Assembly (NCBI GenBank): GCA_964600075.1
Contig: CAZRIE010000026.1
Location: 1-43,401, forward strand
DNA: 43,401 bases
From: CAZRIE01 sp964600075
GTDB lineage: Bacteria; Bacteroidota; Bacteroidia; Flavobacteriales; Flavobacteriaceae
Direction of reading: 5' to 3'
Below, one piece after another: positions 25,262 through 33,706 of this stretch (position 1 is the stretch's first letter; every line of letters begins with the position of its first letter). A program made the position numbers and the translations under genes. Under the pieces are notes generated by a model. The model was not told the DNA's origin and did no database searches. It saw nothing but the letters and a program-made list of their open reading frames with translations.

Positions 25262-28200
25262 TTAGTTTTGAATATAGGCAAATAAATCACGAATCTCTTG
25301 GGCCGAAAAGCCATCCAACAGGCGTTCGGGCATAATCGAATTACTTTGCACCTCTATTTTTTCGATTTCTTCCGATGAAAGAACGATTTCTTTTCCGCCT
25401 AAGGGTTTGATTTTGATAGTACCACCACTTCGATCTACTAGGATACCCAAAATAACTTGGCCATCTTTTTTCTCCACACGATAGTTGACATAGCCCTCGC
25501 GAATATCGGCATTTGGATCAACGATATTTAAGACCAAGTAGGTGAGATTAGATCGGTCGTAACCCGTTAGTTCAGGGCCGATCTCCATACCCTTACCATT
25601 TAAAATATGGCAATTGGCACATAAGGCTCCGTAGAGGTCAGCGCCATTTTTAAATTCCCCTCTTCCAGAGGAAAGCACATTCTGAATTCTGGTGAGTTCT
25701 TTCTGTTTTTCTTCGGATGTGACTAACTGCACGTTAGGCCATAGTTCATTTACTTTTTGGGTTAATGCAGAATTACCCAAGAGTTTAAATTGCCGTACGA
25801 TTTCCAAGGGCACCTCACTTTTCTTGACTTCTTTAGTATCGCTGATTTTTAGTAGAAAAGCACTTGCCCATTGGGCACGGCTCGCAAAAAGCTGAAACGC
25901 GGCGTATCTCAAGTCTAAATCGGCCCGAAGTTTAAAATTGTAGGCTTCGGCCATTTGGGTGCCTATGGCGCCGTCGTCATAATGGGCTAACGCCTCTAAA
26001 CAAGCTGCTCGGATGGCAACGGAATATTTATAGTCTTCGGCTATTTTCAACAATACCGGAACAGCATTAGGCTGGTCAATTTCTCCAAAAACTTTGATGT
26101 AAGCCAATCTTTCCAATCTATCGGTATTTTCATTTGGCAATAGATCTAGCGCTTCTTCTACCGCCTTAGGCTCGTTGCGTCGCAAAGCCAATGTCAATTT
26201 TCCTTCACCGAATTTTAATTGATATTTTTGTATCGTTTGGGCCAAATCCTTCGGTATTTCAAAGGGGTCGCGGCCCCGAAGCCCTTCTTGTAAGCCAGTT
26301 AATAGAATTCCTGCATGTTCGTCACTTGGTGCATTTTTGAAAAGCGCCATACAAGAAGCATAATTTTCTTCCCCTCCTTTAACGGCATAGCGCTGCATCA
26401 AACGTTCTAAAACGGTATTTTTAACCAGCGTTTTACTCCAAACTTCCTTTTTGTTGAAAAGTTCAAGTAAGGATTCTCGGCCAGTTTCTGCTTTTGATTC
26501 TACCGCCCACCAAGTAAACAATTGATTTTCGATATCCTCTTGATTCGCATCATTTTCAAATAAACCTGAAATAATCGGAATAGCGCTTTTAGGGGGAAGT
26601 CGTTTTGCGGTTGAAGCTAATTGCCCTAAAACCTCTAAATGAGATTCGCTGATGGACATTTCATTTAGTTTTTGTGACACTTTTGGCGAAATATTCCCGC
26701 TATCACCAATCAACCTAACTGCCCAAAGGCGTACATAAGGGTCGGAGTGGTTTGCGGCTTTTAATGCCATTCCATCATTGAAACCACCACTTAAATGTAT
26801 AGCCCATAATGCCTCTAACGATGTCTGACTAGGATTGTTCGATTCAAATAATGCGATTAGTTCGGGTAATACAGAAGTATCTTTTCGGTCACCAAATTGG
26901 CGCAAAGCTTCTTGCCGAAACCACTTGTTTTTATTGCTCAACAATTTCACCAATTCTGAATTGGTCGATTTGCTCAAGTCGAAATTCTTTCGTTCTGATT
27001 TTTGCTTGCTTTGAAACCGATAAATTCTGCCTGTCGTTTTACTCCAGGTATCCCGGGGGTCAATGTGCGACATGCGACTATCGTTCCAATCAGCGAGGTA
27101 AACTGCACCGTCGGGGCCAGATTTGATATCTACCGGCCTAAACCAATGGTCTGAAGATTCCAGAATTTTTTCTTCATCGATACACAGAAAAGTAGACCCC
27201 TTCTTTTCTAAGCGCGTAAGTCTCACAAAATTATGCAACGGGTTAATTGCCAATATTTTTCCGTGATAACGTTTGGGCAAATTCTCTTCTTCATATTTCA
27301 CCCAGGCATGTGTAAATCGAAATTTTTCGCCCTCCAACTCCATTCCAGGTAGAAAACCGAATGCGTAAGGGTTTGTCAACGCGCCGTGCTTGCCCCAATT
27401 CTTCCTGTAGTATCCACCTTGTTTGTAATAGAAACCTCTTGCCGTACCATTATCCCCCGAATATACTCTTCCTTTTCTATCGAACTCAACATCAAAGGTA
27501 TTCCCTCCACCTTCCGCAAAGATTTCGAATACTTTGGTTTCGGGGTGGTAGCGCCAGATACCCTGACCACTGAAATACACATTCTTTGAAGCTGCCGAAT
27601 TAACATTTGCCGTAGTTGTACTTCCCTGTGCTCCATAGAGCCATCCATCAGGACCCCAACGTAAATTATTGGCGACTGCATGAGTATCTTCTAGTCCGAA
27701 CCCTTCTAAATGCACTTTAGATGCCCCATCTGGGAGTCCATCGCCATCAGAGTCAGGATATGCAACCAAATATGGTGGTGTGAGTACCCATATCTTCTTT
27801 CGACCCAAGGCTACACCTGTAGTAATGTTTAGGCCAGTAATTGCGTCGGTCGATTTATCGTAACTACCATCGTTATCGGTGTCTTCAAAAATGGTAATCT
27901 TATCGGCACCGGCACCCTTTAAATCTTCTGAAGGAGGTTTGGGAGTCTTATCAAAAACGGCACGGTTATGCCTGTCTAAGTCGGTAACTTTTACCCCTTC
28001 AGGATAGGGGTATTGATTGTACTGTACTACCCACAAGCGGCCACGATGGTCAAAACTGATATCTACAGGTTGATGTATTTGTGGTTCGGCAAGTACCAAT
28101 TCTATTTCTAGATCATCGGCAATATCAAATTTTTTCAATGCTTCACTAGGAGAAATATTTTGAGAACTGTCGGACATGATGCCCGTACTATTAAAAGAGT

Positions 28201-28327
28201 TCATGAATTCTTTCACCTCTTCATTATCGGTAATTTCATCGACAGAAAGGTTTCTGCCAAGTTTGTTCTCCTCTTTACATCCGAAGAAAACGAAAAGGAA
28301 GATAAGAAGTGTTAGTGTTTTTTTCAT
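25262..28327 (-). CDS. PVC-type heme-binding propeller/HEAT/cytochrome c lipoprotein
   Basis: This 1021-aa exported protein has a lipoprotein signal ending FFGC (C17). An N-terminal PVC-type beta-propeller dehydrogenase domain (about 65-440) contains PVDISFDHRGRLWVVQYNQYP, TIFEDTDNDGSYD and GPDGAVYLADWNDSRMSH. A HEAT-repeat middle (about 455-850) has KNKWFRQEALRQFGDR, VRLWAVRLIGD and others. The C-terminal cytochrome c carries CANCH near residue 902, then LNGKGMEIGPELTGY and PNADIREGYVNY. This is the standard architecture of PVC-type heme-binding CxxCH proteins, thought to oxidise periplasmic carbohydrates and pass electrons on. Together with the 776-aa heme protein at 8327 it gives the window two such electron-accepting proteins. 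It is full length with no frameshift. Confidence 0.92.
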   Translation of the reverse strand: MKKTLTLLIFLFVFFGCKEENKLGRNLSVDEITDNEEVKEFMNSFNSTGIMSDSSQNISPSEALKKFDIADDLEIELVLAEPQIHQPVDISFDHRGRLWVVQYNQYPYPEGVKVTDLDRHNRAVFDKTPKPPSEDLKGAGADKITIFEDTDNDGSYDKSTDAITGLNITTGVALGRKKIWVLTPPYLVAYPDSDGDGLPDGASKVHLEGFGLEDTHAVANNLRWGPDGWLYGAQGSTTTANVNSAASKNVYFSGQGIWRYHPETKVFEIFAEGGGNTFDVEFDRKGRVYSGDNGTARGFYYKQGGYYRKNWGKHGALTNPYAFGFLPGMELEGEKFRFTHAWVKYEEENLPKRYHGKILAINPLHNFVRLTRLEKKGSTFLCIDEEKILESSDHWFRPVDIKSGPDGAVYLADWNDSRMSHIDPRDTWSKTTGRIYRFQSKQKSERKNFDLSKSTNSELVKLLSNKNKWFRQEALRQFGDRKDTSVLPELIALFESNNPSQTSLEALWAIHLSGGFNDGMALKAANHSDPYVRLWAVRLIGDSGNISPKVSQKLNEMSISESHLEVLGQLASTAKRLPPKSAIPIISGLFENDANQEDIENQLFTWWAVESKAETGRESLLELFNKKEVWSKTLVKNTVLERLMQRYAVKGGEENYASCMALFKNAPSDEHAGILLTGLQEGLRGRDPFEIPKDLAQTIQKYQLKFGEGKLTLALRRNEPKAVEEALDLLPNENTDRLERLAYIKVFGEIDQPNAVPVLLKIAEDYKYSVAIRAACLEALAHYDDGAIGTQMAEAYNFKLRADLDLRYAAFQLFASRAQWASAFLLKISDTKEVKKSEVPLEIVRQFKLLGNSALTQKVNELWPNVQLVTSEEKQKELTRIQNVLSSGRGEFKNGADLYGALCANCHILNGKGMEIGPELTGYDRSNLTYLVLNIVDPNADIREGYVNYRVEKKDGQVILGILVDRSGGTIKIKPLGGKEIVLSSEEIEKIEVQSNSIMPERLLDGFSAQEIRDLFAYIQN

Positions 28328-28482
28328 AATCTACTAATAGGTACTTTATCCCTTTTCTGCTATTCGAACATCGTTCTCTTCTACCATCATAATCTAATGG
28401 GACCCCCAGCGTTTTAAATCGCAGGAAGTTCTTATTCTAGGAGAGGTCTTGCCTCTTCGATAGGAAAACCAGAACAAATGAA

Positions 28483-28638
28483 CTACCCCGAGGCAGAGCC
28501 ATCGAGGTATCCAACGGAAGAAAGTTTTAACATTTCATGAAAACTATCCGTTTTCAAACTTTCCTCTAACACCTCCGATGCAGAGCATCGGGGAATTCTA
28601 ATGATTAAAAGCGATATAAGGAGCAAAAGCTTCTTCAT
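28483..28638 (-). pseudogene. Short exported ORF disrupted by a palindromic element
   Basis: An ATG at 28638, 3 bp after the DUF5060 gene stop, opens MKKLLLLISLLI, a typical signal-peptide core. It then runs through the REPIN-like element (IPRCSASEVLEESLKTDSFHEM) to a TAG at 28485-28483, 51 codons in all. The codons after the leader are partly made of the palindrome itself, so this is best read as the start of a lost exported gene overwritten by the element. A genuine 51-aa peptide cannot be excluded. The remainder of 28328-28641 shows no other coding signal. Confidence 0.4.
28486..28593. repeat. REPIN-like inverted pair of palindromic repeats, 108 bp
   Basis: CCCCGAGGCAGAGCCATCGAGGT (28486-28508, split by one extra base) and, inverted, ACCTCCGATGCAGAGCATCGG with GG following (28572-28593) form the ends. 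Each is itself nearly palindromic with loop AGA. The inner flanks are also partly inverted (GGAAGAAAGTTT against AAACTTTCC). The whole could fold into one long hairpin, like REP doublets spread by RAYT transposases. No transposase is nearby. Confidence 0.6.
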
Positions 28639-28641
28639 AAT

Positions 28642-30450
28642 CTATTTCTTTTTAATCCAAACCACCCAATCTTTATCTCTTTCCTTTTTTATTGGAGGTA
28701 GTCCAAGTGATTGTTTACCGGAACCTGAAATAGACATTACTTTTCCCTTTTGAAGTTCGCCCCCTTTTCTTGGATTATACCAAGAAACATCATATTCGCC
28801 AGAGAAGTTTCCCATGTTTAATGTGGATTCTCCACCGTTTTTGAGGTAAACCACATAAAGCTCTCCTGGTTTTACCAATACGTAATCTCCGTCAGACGAG
28901 ATAAGGGAATCATCGGAATCCATTTCCCAAACCGGAATTTTATTGTTATTGAAAAAGTCAAGGCAAATTTTACCTTGATCCCAAAACAAATCACGTGAAC
29001 GATAATCTTGACAGCTCAAATCAGAATGTGGATGTTTATACCCGAAATACCATTCCGTACCCCAAGCTCCGGCCATCATGGCTCCCCAAAGTCCATTTTT
29101 TCTGGCATTATTATGCTCTGGGTTTTCTTCATCCGTAATTAACGAATGTTGCGCATCACCCGGTTCATCGACAGCAACGGCCCAAATCTTTCCGGCAATT
29201 TTGGCTTCTTCCAAAACCTTTAACGTTTGTGAATGAACTCTACTAAAATCTTTTTTATTGGTCTGCAAAGACGCCCCTGTAAATTTGGTGTTCGGCCCAT
29301 AAATTCCATCATACCAGTTGCCGTTGTGAATAACGATGTGGTGATTGTACGGGTCTATTTCGGAAACATATTCGGCCAAACGAATACGTTCGGCTACATC
29401 TAGTGGAAATGTTGGTGGTGTTTCCGTCCAGTCACCTGTTTCTTCCGCAAGGTTCCAATTTAAGGCCAAGTGATGCCCGAAACGTGCTATCAGTTCGCGA
29501 TAGTATAATTTAGTATAAAGACCAGTACCCCCATTATCGAGTAAACCTTGATTTTCAAACTCTAAAGTCTTAAAATGTAAAAACATACCCAATTTATCGG
29601 CATGTTCAAAAAGGATTTCCCATTGGTCTAATTTTGAGACGTCGAAACGGTCCCAAGTATCATAATCTACATACGGAAAAACATTTTGGTCATCTCCGGC
29701 AATGTTCATGGTCAGAAATGAAAAAGCGTTCATGCCTTTGGAAGCTAAATAATTGATTGCCCCGACTATTTCTTTTCCTTTGCCATCCTTCCACATTGGG
29801 TCACCTTCATTCCAATCTTGGCGATGTGCCTCCCAAGTTTTGACCAAATCATCTTTGTGACCGTCATTTTGAAATGATCCATCGAATTGATCATACGCCA
29901 AAAAGTTTTCGGGAGCATCGGAGCCACATTTCAAAAAATATTCACCATTCTGAAACTTTAAGTAGCGCCCGCCTACGTAATTCAGCATGCCTTTTCCTCT
30001 GAAATCCCTTCCGCTTTTATCTGTGCTACCAATAGTTAACGTTCCGGTTTCACCATCCATAAATTCAGCGCTTTTTATCTTTTCTGAAGTACGTACAGCT
30101 GCCCATTTACCTTTTTTGAAATCGACTGTATAGGACCATTCACCCGTTTCGGGTGGTGTAAAATGAACTTTCCAAACGTTACCAGATTCTGCCCCGGTAT
30201 TGCCCGCATCACCATCACCAGCAAAGTACCCCGGAACTGTATATTTTTCTTGTGTACCAGTGTGCACAAAAGTGACATTCAGCCCGTAGTTTAAAAACGG
30301 GTTTTCCTTTGCTTGCTCAGATGTCTCAGGTCCCTCAAATACAAGCGTAACTTTGTGCCATTTTTTGAGTTCGCCTTGAATTGCTTGCCCAAATAGAACA
30401 TTTAATGAGAAAAAAAGTAGAAGTGCAAACGTGAATTTAATTCGGCTCAT
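28642..30450 (-). CDS. DUF5060-domain exported protein, candidate glycoside hydrolase
   Basis: This 602-aa exported protein has a signal peptide (about 1-22, ending VLFGQ). An N-terminal DUF5060 Ig-like domain (about 25-115) has WHKVTLVFEGPETSE, LNYGLNVTFVHTG and TGEWSYTVDF. A TIM-barrel-like centre (about 150-480) contains YFLKCGSDAPENFLAYDQFDG, GMNAFSFLTMN, HHLALNWNLAEETGDW, VIHNGNW and WAVAVDEPGDAQH. A C-terminal beta-sandwich has DVSWYNPRKGGE, like putative collagen-binding domains. The architecture resembles GH families built from DUF5060/DUF4038 modules; the Glu in NLAEE and in VDEPG are candidate catalytic residues (inference). It lies just downstream of the AHG operon and its scar. 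Confidence 0.82.
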   Translation of the reverse strand: MSRIKFTFALLLFFSLNVLFGQAIQGELKKWHKVTLVFEGPETSEQAKENPFLNYGLNVTFVHTGTQEKYTVPGYFAGDGDAGNTGAESGNVWKVHFTPPETGEWSYTVDFKKGKWAAVRTSEKIKSAEFMDGETGTLTIGSTDKSGRDFRGKGMLNYVGGRYLKFQNGEYFLKCGSDAPENFLAYDQFDGSFQNDGHKDDLVKTWEAHRQDWNEGDPMWKDGKGKEIVGAINYLASKGMNAFSFLTMNIAGDDQNVFPYVDYDTWDRFDVSKLDQWEILFEHADKLGMFLHFKTLEFENQGLLDNGGTGLYTKLYYRELIARFGHHLALNWNLAEETGDWTETPPTFPLDVAERIRLAEYVSEIDPYNHHIVIHNGNWYDGIYGPNTKFTGASLQTNKKDFSRVHSQTLKVLEEAKIAGKIWAVAVDEPGDAQHSLITDEENPEHNNARKNGLWGAMMAGAWGTEWYFGYKHPHSDLSCQDYRSRDLFWDQGKICLDFFNNNKIPVWEMDSDDSLISSDGDYVLVKPGELYVVYLKNGGESTLNMGNFSGEYDVSWYNPRKGGELQKGKVMSISGSGKQSLGLPPIKKERDKDWVVWIKKK

Positions 30451-30608
30451 TTTTCATTTCCTTTTAGATTGAGAATTTACAACTATTCATTTAAAACACG
30501 CCCACTAATTAGAGCATCAAATATTCAATTATATAGCACAAATTGAGCGCCTACCCAGCAAATAATTGGATTATTGGCATATATTCAAAAACCAAAGAGT
30601 TTCATGTC

Positions 30609-30710
30609 TTATAATCTGACCTGGATAGTAATTGTTTCTCTTGTAAATTGACCACTTTTGGCCTTAATTCGTATTGGACCGGATGTTCTGTTAGATTGAA
30701 CAAGCATTAA
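30609..30710 (-). pseudogene. 3' end of a glycoside hydrolase family 2-like gene
   Basis: The frame ending at TAA 30611-30609 reads LMLVQSNRTSGPIRIKAKS, then GQFTRETITIQVRL and stop. This Ig-like closing strand pattern (VQS, then a T-S/A-G-x-I-x-x-x-A-x-S-G block and T-I-x-V) is typical of the C-terminus of GH2 beta-galactosidase-like proteins. About 33 codons remain. It is joined directly to a piece of a sulfatase gene at about 30711. From 30451 to 30608 I see nothing coding. Confidence 0.55.
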
Positions 30711-30800
30711 TCACCTGCCATTTGCCGAACAGACTCGTTGCGTAACCATTTTGACGGAATATTTCCGGCATTATAGGAAGGGAAGCATTCAACATACTCC
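30711..30800 (-). pseudogene. Internal fragment of a sulfatase gene
   Basis: SMLNASLPIMPEIFRQNGYA followed by TSLFGKW is the segment found in S1 sulfatases between the CxPSR region and the GKWHLG motif (compare MPEIFRxNGYATGLFGKW). Only about 27 codons are left. The upstream edge is fused in frame to a galM remnant and the downstream edge to a GH2-like tail, so two deletions met here. It is not a piece of either intact sulfatase in the window. Confidence 0.7.
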
Positions 30801-30986
30801 TGCCTTTAAACGTATCGAAACCACATACAACTTCTTCTGGATACCCATTTTTCGTGGTAAGATAATAGAGGTTATGGTAACGCCATAATTGGAAATCTTC
30901 ACCTGCACACCATGGTCATTTTGCAAAGTGCACGATTGTACTTCTTTACCGTCAAACTTTCCAAAAAGGTTCTCAATAGTTTTCAT
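30801..30986 (-). pseudogene. galM: 5' fragment of aldose 1-epimerase gene
   Basis: It starts 9 bp after the cycloisomerase stop with MKTIENLFGKFDGKEVQSCT and then VKISNYGVTITSIIL, the N-terminus of aldose 1-epimerase (galactose mutarotase). A frameshift near 30858 follows, and the correct continuation NGYPEEVVCGFDTFKG appears in another frame. Homology stops at about 30801, so roughly 60 of about 350 codons survive. A mutarotase would have fitted a galactose-releasing operon. Confidence 0.85.
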
Positions 30987-30995
30987 TCTTCCAAT

Positions 30996-32087
30996 TTATT
31001 TCTGGTAAGGAGCTAATTTCTCCCAGTCGAACTCTACACCCGTTCCAGGGTTGTCCGGAGCTACTGCCCGTTGATTTTCAACTACTAAAGGTCTTTTAGT
31101 ATATTGATCAATAGGAAAGCTATGCACCTCAAGCCAACCGGAATTCGGCTGTGCAGAGACCAAACTGACATGTAATTCTTGCATGCCATGAGAACACGCG
31201 GGAATGTCGTGTTCGTTGGCCATTCGGGCCGCTTTTAGCCAGCCAGTGATTCCACCACAATTGGAGGCATCAGGCTGCACAAAAGATAATTTGGCCTGAT
31301 CCATTGCATATTCGAACTCATGAATGGTATGCAGGTTCTCGCCCATTGCCAGTGGAAATGCAGTAGCATCAGCGATTTTAGCAAAACCTTTGTAGTTGTC
31401 AGGAATAATTGGTTCTTCGAACCATGTAATATCATATTGTCGAAACCTTTCAATGGCCTCTATCGTTTTTTCAACAGTCATCGAATAATTGGCATCAACC
31501 ATAAAAGTGATATCGGGACCAATATATTCCCGAACGGCCTTTATTCGTTCAATGTCTTCATCTAAACTTTCACGACCGATCTTTATTTTTACGGCGTTGA
31601 AGCCAGCCGACAAATAGCCCTTCATATTCTTCAACAATTTTGGAATAGGAAACATCAAATCGATTCCCCCGCAGTACGCCTTGCAGGTATTTCCAGCACC
31701 ACCCGCCATTTTCCAAAGCGGTAGTTCAGCTTTTTTACATTTGATATCCCATAGGGCAATATCTATTGTCGAAACGGCAAAAGAGACGATACCACCCCTT
31801 CCAACATAGTGCATGTGCCATTCCATAAAATCATAAAGAGTGTTGATATCGGACCCGTCTTTACCAATCAGGGCCGGTGCGATATCATGATCTACCATCG
31901 CCTTTATGGCGTAACCACCCTTGCCTCCTGTATAGGTATACCCTGTTCCTTGAGCACCATTCTCTAAGGCGATAGTCGTGGTAATCAACTCAAAATGAGT
32001 ATGGTCACCATGTTTGGCATCGTTCATTACTTCTGGGAGGGGAACCCTAAAGAGTTTACAATCAATTTTCTTGATCTTCGTACACAT
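30996..32087 (-). CDS. Enolase-superfamily 3,6-anhydro-L-galactonate cycloisomerase (probable)
   Basis: This 363-aa cytosolic enzyme belongs to the mandelate racemase/muconate-lactonising group. Catalytic Lys pair KIK (K167, K169) is in FNAVKIKIGR. Metal ligands are D198 (VDANY), E224 (FEEPI) and E250 (MGEN), and the acid/base His H300 lies in PACSHGMQE. The ATG directly abuts the aldehyde dehydrogenase stop codon, so the two act in sequence. In agar degraders this pair is AHG dehydrogenase followed by AHG-acid cycloisomerase, which opens 3,6-anhydro-L-galactonate to 2-keto-3-deoxy-L-galactonate. The specific substrate is inferred from the operon, not from residues. Alternatives are L-fuconate- or rhamnonate-type dehydratases. 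Confidence 0.82.
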   Translation of the reverse strand: MCTKIKKIDCKLFRVPLPEVMNDAKHGDHTHFELITTTIALENGAQGTGYTYTGGKGGYAIKAMVDHDIAPALIGKDGSDINTLYDFMEWHMHYVGRGGIVSFAVSTIDIALWDIKCKKAELPLWKMAGGAGNTCKAYCGGIDLMFPIPKLLKNMKGYLSAGFNAVKIKIGRESLDEDIERIKAVREYIGPDITFMVDANYSMTVEKTIEAIERFRQYDITWFEEPIIPDNYKGFAKIADATAFPLAMGENLHTIHEFEYAMDQAKLSFVQPDASNCGGITGWLKAARMANEHDIPACSHGMQELHVSLVSAQPNSGWLEVHSFPIDQYTKRPLVVENQRAVAPDNPGTGVEFDWEKLAPYQK

Positions 32088-33539
32088 TTACACCGTAAAT
32101 TTTATGTAAGAGGTTTTCTTGTCTAAATACTGTTCAATACCGTATTTGCCATCTTCACCGCCTGTTCCACTCAATTTCAAACCGTTATGAAAGCCTTGAT
32201 GTTGTTCGCCATGACCGCGATTGATGTATATTTCACCGAATTCAAGTTCATCATTCAATCGCATAATTTTGTTCATGTCGTTGGTAAATACCATTGCTGC
32301 TAAACCGAACTCTGAATCGTTGGCGTAACCGATTACTTCATCAAAAGTTTTGAACTTAATGACAGGAAGTACTGGTCCGAAAATTTCTTCTTTAACGATA
32401 TTCATCTCTTGTGTGCAGTTTCCGATAATGGTGGGTTCGAACCAATATCCTTTTTCAAATTGGCCTCCACTAGGTTTTTTACCTCCAAATAAGATATGCC
32501 CTCCCTGATCCACAGTTTCAGCAACCATCTTTTCCATATGCACTACAGACGCTTTTGTAGTTAGCGGACCAATATCTGTAGAGAAATCCGTTGGGTCATC
32601 AAGCATGAGTTCTTTCACTTTAGTAAGGAATTTTTCCATAAATATATCATAGATGGCCTCATGAACATACATTCTTTCATTACAAGTGCATACCTGACCT
32701 GCATTGTCAAACCGAGAGTGTAAAGCTCCTTCAACAGCGGTATCAATATTGGCATCCTGAAAAATGATACAGGGAGCCTTACCGCCTAACTCAAGTTGTA
32801 CGTGGGTTAAATTAGTCGAAGCAGATTTCATAATTGCCTGCCCCGTCGGTGTACTTCCGGTCATAGTGACCATTTTGGTCATGTGGCTTTCAACAAGGGT
32901 TTTGCCCACCTCAACACCTCCTGTGACCATATTGATTACTCCGTCAGGAATACCCGCTTTTTTTGCAAAATCACAAAGGGCAAGGGTCGATAATGGCGCA
33001 TCGGGAGTTGGTTTGATAACGATAGTGTTTCCGGTAACCAAAGCTGGGCCTAACTTTCGCCCTGCTAAAGCTAATGGGAAGTTCCATGCCGTGATGGCGA
33101 CCACAACGCCTTTGGGCACTTTGTTAATCCATATTTGTTCGTTGGCATTGTCCGAAGGAACAATATCGCCCTCAATATGTCTCGCCCACTCGCAAGCATA
33201 TTCGATAAAGGAACATGTCACTTCGACCTCAAATTGAGCAACTTTGAGGAGTTTGCCCTGTTCGGAAGTAATTAGTTGCGCCAATTCGTCTTTGTTTTTT
33301 CGAATTTCGGTCGTGAACACACGAAGCATATCTGCTCGCGTTCTTGCTGAAAGTTTTCGCCACGCAAATTGTGCTTTATTGGCTGCTTGCAAAGCTTTAA
33401 TGGCATCAGTTGCAGACGCATCATGAACAGTTCCAACCGCCTCTTCATTTGCCGGATTTAGAATGGTGTCTATTTTACCCGTTTCTGAATCTACCCAACT
33501 TCCATCAATGAATAACTTATAATCTTTTTGTATTGACAT
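32088..33539 (-). CDS. Aldehyde dehydrogenase, probable 3,6-anhydro-L-galactose dehydrogenase
   Basis: This 483-aa NAD(P)-dependent aldehyde dehydrogenase has the oxyanion Asn in AWNFPLALAGRK (N153), the cofactor loop MTGSTPTGQ, the general base E250 in ELGGKAP and the nucleophile C284 in AGQVCTC. ATG 33539 (MSIQKDYKLF) fits the family start; an in-frame ATG nine codons earlier (33566) is less likely. Relatives include lactaldehyde dehydrogenase AldA and the AHG dehydrogenase of agarolytic bacteria, which oxidises 3,6-anhydro-L-galactose to the acid. The link to AHG rests on the adjoining cycloisomerase and GH117 genes. Cytosolic; ordinary length; no lesions. Confidence 0.88.
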   Translation of the reverse strand: MSIQKDYKLFIDGSWVDSETGKIDTILNPANEEAVGTVHDASATDAIKALQAANKAQFAWRKLSARTRADMLRVFTTEIRKNKDELAQLITSEQGKLLKVAQFEVEVTCSFIEYACEWARHIEGDIVPSDNANEQIWINKVPKGVVVAITAWNFPLALAGRKLGPALVTGNTIVIKPTPDAPLSTLALCDFAKKAGIPDGVINMVTGGVEVGKTLVESHMTKMVTMTGSTPTGQAIMKSASTNLTHVQLELGGKAPCIIFQDANIDTAVEGALHSRFDNAGQVCTCNERMYVHEAIYDIFMEKFLTKVKELMLDDPTDFSTDIGPLTTKASVVHMEKMVAETVDQGGHILFGGKKPSGGQFEKGYWFEPTIIGNCTQEMNIVKEEIFGPVLPVIKFKTFDEVIGYANDSEFGLAAMVFTNDMNKIMRLNDELEFGEIYINRGHGEQHQGFHNGLKLSGTGGEDGKYGIEQYLDKKTSYIKFTV

Positions 33540-33674
33540 GATTCTTCTTGCTCTAATATGATTCACTTTTGATATTCAAATACCGAAGACCTATCCATGC
33601 CTTCAATAGGAAGGAGGGTTCACTTTCGTTTTATTGTCGCTATAATTGCAGTATTAGAGCTTGCAGGTTCCTAG

Positions 33675-33694
33675 CCCTTCGACTACGCAAAGGG
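33675..33694. repeat. Short hairpin (dispersed-repeat-like)
   Basis: CCCTTCGACTACGCAAAGGG has a 5-bp stem CCCTT/AAGGG around a CGACTACGCA loop. On the minus strand it reads CCCTTTGCGTAGTCGAAGGG, close to the GCGTAGTCGAAGGG motif scattered in many bacterial genomes. It sits between the SDR and aldehyde dehydrogenase genes and lacks a T tract, so it is a poor terminator candidate. Confidence 0.4.
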
Positions 33695-33706
33695 TTACAC
33701 TAGTTT

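Noticed and set aside
32088..33566. Operon assigned to carrageenan (3,6-anhydro-D-galactose) use
   Set aside because: GH127/GH129-type anhydro-D-galactosidases are absent, while GH117 and the extra C5 redox pair fit the L-sugar; D-sugar use would not need the epimerisation pair.
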